Of a stretch of 64,000 nucleotides of DNA, positions 34,801 through 46,800 are shown one piece after another. How positions within the stretch are numbered: the first letter of the stretch is position 1; every line of letters starts with the position of its first letter. A model generated the notes under the pieces. It did not search any database and was not told the origin of the DNA. It was given only the letters and a program-made list of their open reading frames with translations. The translations under genes were made by a program, and so were the position numbers. Source of the DNA: Triatoma infestans (lineage: Eukaryota > Arthropoda > Insecta > Hemiptera > Reduviidae); the NCBI GenBank assembly GCA_011037195.1, contig JAAEAF010001073.1, positions 124,001-188,000 on the forward strand, in the 5' to 3' direction.

Positions 34801-37800
34801 CTATCTATTGTTCTACGTATATGTTCCTCAGTCACAAGTGTACCTGAATCACCATTTCCTTGTATTTCTAATGCAGCCATCTCCAGGGCACACATACCAA
34901 ATGAATACATATCTACAGCTGGAGTCGGGTTCGCTGAAATCACAATGATAAAAATCATTAGAAAATACAAACTTTTTCACAAGTAATATATAACATAGTA
35001 TAAAAATTAAGTATTATTCTTATTAATTATTTATTGGAACGAAAAACAAAAAAGAAAAGAAAAAAACTAAACAGAAAGGTTCAAATAAATCTGAAAAATA
35101 AAATACTAATTTGTTGGCAATGTTGTTAAGTAAACTTTTTTCTAATAATTACAATAATATAAGAAAAATTACTTATATTATAACATCATTTACGAAAGTT
35201 TCAAGAGAAACTAATTAACAATCAAGTATAAATGTATTCTGATTTAGACAAATCATACAAACTGACAATACAATTACAAATTTATCTGAACCTCTGAGGA
35301 AAATTAAGTTGTGCTATAGTAAAAAAATAGAAAATGAAATAAAATATCTCAACTACTGCCATATGTGATTGAATTATTCTTAATTTATTTAATTTGATAA
35401 TTAATTGAATCAAATTTGAAAGTATTTTATTGTTTTTTTTTTTTTAGTTTTTTACTAAAAATGGAAAATTCTTCTTTTTATGTTTATTAAAAAAAAAAAA
35501 TCCAATGCAAAATATCAGCCCACACAAGGCAATAGCAGAAATAAAACTTAAAAATTAAACTAATATATGAAAAAAAATTACCACATTTTTTTTAATATAT
35601 AATTTAAATTGAAAATTAATGATAAAAAATAGAAACAAGATTTTAGGAGATTAACTGAATAGAATAAGAACCGGTTTTTTTTATAAAGTTTATTTCTAAA
35701 TCAGTAGTTTGGACTCTTTTTTTTTTTTTTTATGCCAAATAAGTTCAATTTCACGCAATCACAAATTAAAAAAAAAAAATGTGGTTATTATTCTATTCTA
35801 ACCTGTTAAAAGTTATATAATTAATGAATAATAAATGATTATAGCGAATTGTTCTGTAATTTTGACAACGTTATAAAAAGGCTGTGGTAATTATAGCAAA
35901 AATCTACTAAATGAAAGAATGACTATTATCCCTTAACACAATTAATTAATAACCTATATTTATGATTGTTTGAAGGATGAAGGGGATCACAAAAATTGAA
36001 GCAGATTATATCCTCTGCAAATACAAATCTTTACTTAAATCACCACAATCTGGGTAAATATGATTTTCTCGGGTGACAAACTCGTTTGAATTGTACCAAA
36101 CTCATTTCTAGGATTTTCTAATAATAGTTGTTGTGGTGATTGTTTCCGCAGAGCTGGAAAACATCAGAGACATTTTCCGTGGTAGCCTGCTTCATTTTGT
36201 GGTCATCGACCGGTTTCGGGCGTTCGCCCATCTTCAGGAAGCGTTTTTCAGACAGAGTGACAACACAGACTTGCACAGAGCAAATTCAGTTTACACATTC
36301 TCCCGAAATAATTTAATTTAAAAAAAAGTATTGAATATTCTTGTGCCACCAAATAATAGGAATTTTAAATTCAAATCAATTACCTATGTACTGCTGATGA
36401 TGTATAAATGGTAGTTAATCTTGCAGTAAAATCTTGGTGAATTTTAAAGGTTCCACACATCAATGTAGTGTGTAAACTGAATTTGCTCTGTGCAAGTCTG
36501 TATTGTCACACTCTCTGAAAAACGCATCCTGAAGATGGGCGAACGCCCGAAACCGGTCGATGACCACAAAATGAAGCAAGCTACCACGGAAAATGTCTCT
36601 GATTTCTAATAATAGTAAAGTGCAAAAACGTTGCTGGAAAAATAACTGGAAGTAACAGCAGCTAACAGGGAAAATTATCTGCTAGGAAGTCCCGCGTAAA
36701 TAGGTATCAGGAGATGTTAAAATGTTTTTAAACACACTTAGATTGGCATCAGTTAATTGCCGGTCACAAGTACAACAAACTACCGCAACTCTATTCAGGT
36801 AAATTAGAATTGCATAAATGATGAATAATGAATAATTTTTGCAATATTGTTATTTAGTTCTGAAAACACAATGGAATAATTTAAAAATGGACAGAGGACA
36901 ATCTAGGAATTTATCCAATAGATACCAAACATATTTATTTTTAAAGTTTCTCTATAAATTTCGATATGCTTAATATTTGAGAAAAATAAAATGTTGTAAC
37001 CAATAAAATACTCTTTATTGGATTTAATAACATATTTATATAGAAGGAGATAAAGAGACATCTCTAAGCAAAGCAAGATCTCAGTAGTTAGATGATGGCA
37101 ACAGAACAATAATGAATAATTTTTGCAAGAGTTTAACAAATATAGAGGTGGTGGTTCTGTAGGGGGTTGGCTACTCAATCCTACGCCACCCATGCCACCC
37201 CCATGGATCTGTTGTGGCACTATAGAGGAGGTTACTTCTTCTACAAATGGAATAATCCATCTAGATTGAACAAATTTTATAACAAAGAAAAACCTATGTT
37301 GATGAAAATTTAACTGAACTCACTATGTTTCACTTTTGCAAAAGTGCACTTTTGTCAAAGAATTTCCTTCTGGAAATGTAATGTGAAACAAAATGATGTG
37401 ATTAAAAAAAAAAAAAATAATAATGCATTCATACCTTGAATAAAAAAAGGCATAAAGGCATAATCATCTAACAAAAATTAAAGGAACAAAGGGACGCTCA
37501 TAAAAAAAAAAAAAAATCAGCCTTTCTGAATATGTATATCAATAAATTAATAATGCTACAATCAATGAAATAAAACACATAATTTGTCAATTCGCTATAA
37601 ACACAGACAAAATGTGGTCAGATGTTACTTTTTATAATTTCAGTTACCTGAAGTTGAAGTTTGAATTCATCTTCAAGTGGGCAACTGAAGTTAATTATGT
37701 GTTCCCGTTATAATGCATTTTTTTTTTTTTTTTAAATATTCCTTAGGCAGTTTTCACGGTTGTGATTTGAAAATAAAAAAAATGAGAGTGCTTACAAAAT

Positions 37801-40800
37801 TAATTTGAATTTTTTATTCAAAAGATAATACTGTGAAAGATGACTTTTATTTTGTTAAAAATTACAATTTAATTTTTTTTAAAAAAAAAGCATTGAATAT
37901 TCTTGTGCCACCAATTAATAGGAATTTTAAATTCCAATCAATTACCTATATACTGTTGATGATGTATAAATGGTAGTTAATCACGTGCGATCTTGCAGTA
38001 AAATCTTGGTGAATTTTAAAGGTTCCACACATCAATGTATAACAATGTATACTTTTGGAAAACTGATGCAGGCTTTTGGATGTATATTTCTGCGCAAGTC
38101 TATATATGACCAATTTTTCAGGGGAAATAGGCAATCTTTTTTATATAAAGTGTAAAATTATTCCTCAATTTTTATTATTGAGGAATTCTTAATTAATTAA
38201 CAAAAGGGATTTAAACAGTTGGAATAGATTTAATTTGCTTTTATAAATAAATGTAACAAGAGAGACATAAGCACGCCAAATAATAAACATCATTATCGGG
38301 CTTGCCATTAATTGGAAATAATTTAATAATAATATGGCTTTTTTTTTTTAATGTGGAAATTAATAAATTGCTAACAAAAAGTAAAACAAGGCATTATTTC
38401 ATAGATACAAGTGTTTGCTCTAAGCCTTTATGTTTTTTTTAAAGGAACTTTATATATATCAACTGGTTTTAAATGCACTAAAGGATCAAAAAATTGGAAC
38501 AACTATTATAATACACTCTCTTTCTGAATGGTAAATGTAATGCAAGAGTTTAAGGGAAAGCTTTTTAAATAAACAAGTAAATGAAATAAAAAGCTTTAAT
38601 CAGTACAATAACAAGATTTTTTTTTTATTTTGAATGTAATTAAGAAAACAAATATATATAAGCATAATAAAAACAAAATTTCAACAAATAAATAACGATT
38701 ATCTCTTAACAGAACATAAGAAAAAGTATTTATAAATTTGATAAGAAATATGTATATTTTCAAATGCCCAATTATTAGAAATATTAAGAAGATCATCGTG
38801 ATTAAATTTTAAGGCTCACAAATACTCATGTTACATAAGTAAGTTAAACCATTTAACCATTCTACTCGAATTTAGATATGTGATGTATTTTAGAAACATC
38901 CAAAAATGAATAAAGAATAAATGATGGGATCTGATGGAATAAATCAGATAATGCCAACTTCAACATTCATTACTAAGCTGTTTTTGTTAGCCATATAACA
39001 AGATAAAATAAAATAATTAAAAAAATACAGCGTAACAAAAAGGGGAACTCCTGCAGAAAAAGGGAAGGGTGCTTAGCTTTAAGCTAACATCTCATAGATT
39101 TTCAAAATTAAGTTTAGAAAAGTTCACACTTAAAGGAACCGCATATATGCAGAGCACTCACAATACCAAAGAAGATGAAATTGTACATACACTCTTTTTT
39201 ATACATTTCCTAATGTCGATCTACCCTATAACACTTTATTGAGCAAATTATGTTTAATAGTAACATGTCCGTTTATACTTTTAATCTATTTACCCCAGAG
39301 CACGCTACACACACGTAGGGCCTGCGAGGTAACTGATGTTATGGGTTTAGCATATCCATAGGCAAACTCTAACTCACCATGCAAGCAAACACACACACAA
39401 ACAATTCCATATTATATATTTTAAGACAACTACAGCCTGTGTACAAACTCTAAGCCTAAGGGAACTACAATTAGATCTAGCATATATCCTTATCCTTTTA
39501 TCATTCCATGAAATTCCACAAAATTATATAAAGAAATAAGTACCAAGCAAAACGTGATTAAATAATCACTTCAGCTTATGATTGACTGAAATATAGAAAA
39601 CAGTCTGGCACTTTAAAGTAGTGAGTTCTATAAACAAAGACATGTATGTCAAAAGTGGCTGCTGGAAACGTGTGGTTAGAGCACGTCATGATTCCCATTG
39701 CCTTGTTACGCAATCAGAGTTCGCTATTAGCTGCCAGTTTTCATTTTTATTCAAGATGCTAAGCGAACACTTTGAAGCCCAGAAAACTAATCCATGCCAT
39801 GAAGGAACAAATTTAGTGTCAAATGTATGTTCTCATGAAATGTCATATAATAATGCAAGCTGGTAAATCTGGGGCTAATTTCAGAAATTCTATGACGGCA
39901 GGAAGTACATTCACTTGAGGGAGCCCAATAAGAGCAAATAAATTAGACGGGGTGAAGTATCATTAGAAACAAAACCAATTTTTGATGAATGGATGGATTG
40001 ATGAAAAATCTAGTATTGATAAAATCAGGCTAAATAGCTAATTTAAAAAAATGATCAACTGCGGTCGTACAACAAAAATCTGCCATTGCATACCATACAG
40101 TTTTTACTTATAAATGTAGCAATGTTGTTTTAGCATTCAATAGTTTAAGGAGTGGAATATAAGATATTTTGATTAATCAGTTCTGACAATCCTGTAGAAA
40201 TGAGAGTTTCATCACTGCGATATTAGGATTCGGAGCCTGTATTAGTAAGTAAAATTAACATAATGTATTTGTGTTAATGGTTATGGCGTATTTTTTATTA
40301 AATGGACAGGGTTAGTTGCCGAATTTAGTGCATCTTAAATACATATTTCATTCAAATTTATATTCTAATGAAAGAATAAATAAAAAAACAAATTAAATAA
40401 AAAAAAAAACATTAATTAATACCAGAATATTAATTTAAAAATATAATTTCTTAGAAATTTATTTTAATTAGAGCAATAACTGCAAAATATTTATTTTAAA
40501 ATAAAGGAAGATCTTCTTCTCATTTTGTTATATCTTGACATCGGCAGATAAAAATATTCAAATAACAAAAGAGTTTTGAGATTTTGAAAATAACTAATAT
40601 ACTGGCCTTAATTATTAATTAATATATTCTGCTTTAATAATTTTTTGAGCAAATTCCTTAACTTTTTTTTCAATTAAAGGATTTTGCTCAAAACACAATG
40701 GTTTTCAACAAAATCAATAATTTATTTAAACAGCATAACATACTCACACAATTCCATGGGTATACCTAAGAGGATTCTTTTAGGTGTTATAATAATAAAG

Positions 40801-43800
40801 ATCTAAGATTTTTAAAAGAATTTTCAAATTAACTGAACGACTGTTTGAAAGATATAATTTTGGACAAAGTTGTCAAACAAGAATGAAGGAATCAAAAATA
40901 AGACACAACATTGGTAGAAAACTCGATAAAGGAAGATATTTATAAAATTCCAATATTTAGGGATACATTCAAATTTTACCCTCTAATCTAAAATGTTTAT
41001 TTATAAGGAATGAGTAAGGAATTTTATTGATATTTTTGCTAAAAGTTTTAATTCAAAGTAATTAAGAGTCGTTCAATTAATTTCTGGCACTATTAAGCCA
41101 TAATTCCTGAAATTTTATCACATTAAAACTTACATTCTTTTAAGAGAGTAAATAAAATGATTTGAATAAATAAAATGCATCCCTAACACTTTGAACTTAG
41201 TGAATAAGATTTGAAATGAGTTGTAATGTGATTTAAAAACCTGATTTAATTAATGACTTTAAAATTAATAAAAAACAAAAACCTCTTACCTCCATAATCT
41301 GGAGCTATGAAGTGCATGTTTTTCATATTTTCTCGGCACGTCTTAACATGATGATGTATGGTATCAGGAGCCACTGTAATATATAAATGCCAAACATGAA
41401 ATTATACTTTTCTCCTCTCTTTCTACCGTAATAAGTGAAATTGCTACTTATATAATTTCAATTTTTTATATATATATATTATGGCAAACATTATTCGTAT
41501 AATTATTATATAATATGTATATATATATATATATATATAAATGTATATAAACGCGACGAGTGGGCGATGGTGGATAGGTGCAGGTGGGCGGGTGTTTTCG
41601 TGTGAGGTCCCTTTTAACCCTAACCTACACCGACTGTGTCCTACCCAATCATTTGGGACGGTCTATCATAATCCAATATTTCGGTGTATCGGACGAACGG
41701 CGTACCTACCCTTGCGCGGAATTTATCGCGATACCGATCCCTTTCGCGCCAACCCGATGGGGCCACACACGCAACACACAACGCTCCCCTCCCGCTCCAC
41801 CATATTTGCACCCACATATTTATTCCTGAACATAACAATACAAACATTGTTATATAAAATTCAATTATATTTTTTTATTTTATTTCATTTGTACAAACAC
41901 AATCTCACTCCTTATTTTTTATTGTTTTGTACCAACATTACCATTTGTATACATACCATAGTTCCACTCAAGCTAAGGCAGAAATGGTTACAAAAAATTA
42001 AATAACAATTTCTTTTTTGAAAAATGTTTATAAGCATAAGCAGCACTCACAAAAAATAAGTTATTATTTAAAAAATAATAATAAAATAAAAATAAAAGAA
42101 AAATTAAAAACACATAAAAATAAGGGAAGTGAGATTATTAATATTTTTTTTTATCTATTTTCTTAAATTACCGATTTTAAATTTATTACCGCAACGATCG
42201 CTTTTTTTTTTTTTTGGTTTTGATGTTTTTTGTTATATTTTTTTACCTGATCCAATTTTCACTAATCCATTGTGCTGAATAAATATGGTATCGCACGTGA
42301 GGTTTCCATGGATGATGGGTGGCGTGCACGAGTGCAAGTAACTGCAAAATAGAAATCATCAAATTGATTTACCGCCGTTTTTGTGATTTGTTTTGATTTT
42401 TTTTTTTTTTTTGAGTATTAGTTGGAACACTGGCGGCCGTAGATGTATCTCGTTGCATTGATGTAGCAGAGGTAAGATGATCATCACTGGAGAAGAAGAA
42501 GGCTGGAACTTTTAAGCTGGGCCAATATAGAGAGCTGAGTAAAAAAAAAAAAAAAAAAACAAAAAAAAACTCTCTCTACATAGGCTATGCATATATACAA
42601 ATCGTTCACTCAATCGCTATCATTCGCTCAAAAGAAATCTCTTTCTCGCTCGAATAAGTAGTCTTGTTCTGGTCATGTTGTAGGTATTTTTTGTTGGTCA
42701 CCTCTGTGGTTACAACTCGTTTCAGATATTGGCATCTCTCTTTCACACTTTGATTTCTCCTTAAAGGTCTCACAATATTTCTAATCAATTTTTTTTTTAA
42801 TTTTATCTATTTATTATTTTTTAAAATTAATATTGTATCGTTACGGTTCGTGAAATCTCTTTTTTAATCAAATTCCAGTGGTGCCTATTTGTGCTGTATC
42901 TTCCTAAAAAAACACAAAAAACAAAAATTCACACACACATGCACACCCACAAGCAATCAAAATTCATTCATAGAGCTCCTTAGAAAACATATAAGTTAAA
43001 ACAATAATTAGAAGATACACTATTATAAAAAATAAACCCAAATCCGACACCCGGTGTATTACGGCTTCATACATTTGCACACATGTGATTTGCACTTATA
43101 AACTCACTCACAAAAATTAGAAAAAAAATAAAAAAAAAAGAAAGAAAAAAAAGAGAAGAAATTTTAAACATTATTCAAAATGTGTAATTATTTATTAAAA
43201 AAAGCACACTGCTCAAAAAAAAAAAAAAATTAACACTTTACCTTATGTTTAGAATGTTTTAGAGTCACTGTAATTCAAGAAAAGATAGTAAATTTGTATT
43301 GTGTTAAAAACTAAATTCAGGGAACCAATTCTTATATCTGAAGAGCTAAATGTTGCATACGAGATTTTAGTATAGAATGAATAAAATATAGATTTAAATT
43401 TCACTATTATGTAGAGCAATTTCTTGGTTGGATTCAAGACAATTAAGTATTATAAAAATTTAACTAACTTGTTCCAGTAACCTCTGGTAAAGATAATTGA
43501 TGAAGAAATGATTAACAAAATATTTTCTATTTTGTTATTGAATTTCATTGTTTTAGCCAAAATTCGCTAAAATACTAATGATATTTTTTAAACAACTCAA
43601 CTTTTATACGTGTAACAGAGATTTACAAGGTTTCATTATTATAAATAAACCGCGCTAGTGGTGAAAACCTTTAAACTCCTTAGGAGGAGAGGGTTCACTT
43701 ACTTGAAAATCGGGGATGGCACAATAAGCCTATGTTGGCTGCAGTGCCGGGATATAAGCGCACCGGAAGGTGAAAAATCTAAATCTAGATCTAACTAAAC

Positions 43801-46800
43801 TGGGAAAAATATTTTCAATTACATTTTTGCAATTACATACAATATATTAGTTAGAGTAATGAAAAAATGAAAATGTAGCAAGCTACCTTACTCTTCAGAT
43901 TTAAGAAGTGAGGCCAATTTCCCTTCTTATTTTTTTTTTTTACAAATGTATTTAGCCAATGTATTTGTCTTTTCAATTATTATAACTTATATTTTTAAGT
44001 TAAGCTTAATTGTTATATTTTTTTATCATTTGAATATTCAGTAATTGAATGTTAATCAAATGTATCTGAAGATGGCCTGAGTGTGCTGAAAAAATTGGAC
44101 TTGCACATGAATGCAAGCTTAATATTCAGCTTAATTTTCTGAATATAAGGACTGTTTTGAGTTTTTGCTAAATCTTAATGAAGAATACCTTTTTAAAGCT
44201 TCAACCAAGAAAGAAAAAATGTTCATTGAATACCGATCGAAACCTGTTAAAGATACTTTTAAATATGCCAGGCTATACAACATATCTGCAAGTAAATTAA
44301 CAAGGTTAAGTAATAGAAGACCAAAAAAAAAGTTCTTCAGATTACTGGGTCCGCTTGCTTCATTTTGTTGGTTCTGATCGGTTCGGTTTACTCAAGCATC
44401 GTCAGGGTATAGCTATTAAGATTGTGTAAGTTTCTGTCATTTAAACAAAACTGATGTCGTGCATGATCATACAAACTTAAACGCTATAATCTGACGATGG
44501 AAAAATTCAAAACAGGTTAGAACTAACCCAAAATGAAGAATGCTAACAACGGATAAAAATCATAGCTATCCTTCAGATTACATTACTTCAAAGATAAGAG
44601 AAAGTAAAAAAGCAAATAAAAAATACTGATTTTTAGAAAATTATTCAATTTTACCATGAAAAAAAAGAGGTACCCCCTCTTTTATAGCTGTTTCATTTAT
44701 AAATTGATTTCCACGCAAGTGATTATCCATAGATAAAAAATAATGGTGGCGATACGTCGAAGACAGGTCAAGAATAAGGGGGAAGAATTGAAAGTTTCAT
44801 TCCAATTGCATTATTTTTTCCATGGCACTTGTTGCAAAATGTGGACGAGCGTTATCTGGCAAAAGCAAACATCGCCAGATAACAAATGTCAATGACAGAG
44901 GTTGTTAATTAGTTTGCCAACGATTTTTTAAGTGAGATATGTGTTCATGAAGCAAAGACAAAACTAGGCAACTTCAGTAATCATAGCAAAGTTTCTATTT
45001 TTTTAAAAGTCATAGAAAAAAAAGCAATTGGAAAGAGAATTTCTAATTCATTCCCATCCCACCTTCCTTTGGATTAACAACCTCTCATTATAGATGTGTT
45101 GCTCTTCATCGGAAAATGAGCAGAGGCTTTAAGGGATAAGACAGTCTAGAGGCAGTACTGCCTGGTTTCGGACCCGAGGCTTCCTTGTACCAACTCAGCG
45201 CGTATCCACTGAGCTAATCTGACTTTAAAGGTGTTATCTTAATTTCATTAGATAAAAAACGTGTGTGGAAGGAAGACAATTTATAAATGAAAAGGAGGTA
45301 GTATATTAATTTTTGTAGGTTAAAAATTATGAGAGATCTGAAATTGCGGCAGACTTTCTTTTGGCTATTATAAGGACGTAATTTTTATTTTCCTTTCTTT
45401 TCTTTGATAACAATCACTTATAAACATCCTAAATCAAGATAAAGTATAGTTTTTTCTTTTCTTTTTTGAGCAGTATTTATATCAAACATTTTTTTTGTTT
45501 TGTTAAGAGTTGTAGATTCCTTGAAGTAGTAACTATTAAATATTAATGATTATATTTCAAAATCTCTTACTTCAAAGAACGAGGATCCCAAAATAGGATT
45601 ATATTCAAATATAACTCAAATCTATGCATTACATTATCATATTTTAAAATTACACACTTCTATTTTTTTATTCTATTTTAATTTATTTTATTTTTTACGG
45701 ATAGTTACATTCCGATTTTTTTTAACAACGTGAAAACATGACTTCTTTATTAAACATATCGAAAATAACCAGAAATCACAGTAAAAATTAACCCTTTAGT
45801 TAGCGTGTACCTCAATTTGAAAGAATTTAGAAAACACACGCGGAACCAATATATGTCTCGCATTGCCGTTTTTTTTTTTTTTTTATGTGTGTGTGATATT
45901 CATACAAAAAACAAAATCTGCCCGGCACATAAAATACAAATGCGATTCTACCACGAGAGATACTTGTTCTGTTTTAAACTTCACATTATATTTTATCTTA
46001 TAATTAAAACTTAATATTACTTAAATTATGGTAATTAGTGGTTTTATACATTAAACATTTCTGAAAAATTGATGCTTCGTTTAATGTTAAAGAAAACATA
46101 CATTAAATAACACATAAAGAAAATAAATAATGAATACATTTATACTTACATAAGTATATAAAAATTTATCTAATTAGGAATAAATAAGGTATATAATATT
46201 AAAGAAAAAAAAAACAAAGCACCAGCAACTCTTTTAACAATAAACGAAGCACCATTTTTTTTTTTTTTAAATTATATAATTTAAAAAAAAAAACAATAAA
46301 AATGTATTTTAAAAATATGTATACAATTAAGACAAAACATTTTGAATTATCTCTGGACCAACAATGGATCGGTATTAACAGGAGTTGTGTAATAACAGAA
46401 CACTTTAGTGCAAAAAACTTATAGAATTTAAATTTTGTAAAGTTAAAATTTTTTCGATTTTTTAAAAGTTTTTCAATAACAATTTTTAAAGTCAAATTTA
46501 TCCTACACTTTTTATATTGAATTTTTTTCTTCTTTAACAAAGAGATAAAACATTATGAGCTTTTCTTGTGAATGCACCAAAGTAAATATTTATACATATA
46601 TTCATACGAAATCAATTGATGCCTAAATAGTAAAATGTCGCTAAAGACTAAAAACATATGGGCAAGAGAGATTTAATTCTGTAGTAGATGCGGGAAAGAA
46701 TATAAGTACAAATCCTATTAATTACAGAATAAATCTGATTATATTAGGATCAACATGTCAAAGAATTTTTGGGAATTACAATTGTTATTGCCGAAGTGCT

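Larger units (their letters stand above)
36163..36603. mobile_element. Fold-back element 2 with hammerhead-like arms
   Basis: Inverted arms 36163-36297 and 36469-36603 (135 bp, near identical) around a 171-bp centre. The right arm contains the best hammerhead-like motif in the window (36524-36562). Most of the centre (36310-36466) also occurs without arms at 37865-38040. Confidence 0.88.
34934..41289. other. Madm intron with fold-back element 2
   Basis: Contains the 36.2-kb fold-back and a second copy of its central sequence at 37865-38040. The remainder is AT-rich without recognisable genes. Confidence 0.6.

Noticed and set aside
41541..42005. 154-codon plus-strand open frame
   Set aside because: The frame depends on a GC-rich island followed by low-complexity sequence, has competing frames on both strands, and shows no recognisable domain.
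46199..46540. 113-codon minus-strand frame rich in Lys, Phe and Leu
   Set aside because: Typical chance frame in AT-rich intron; low complexity and no conserved motif.
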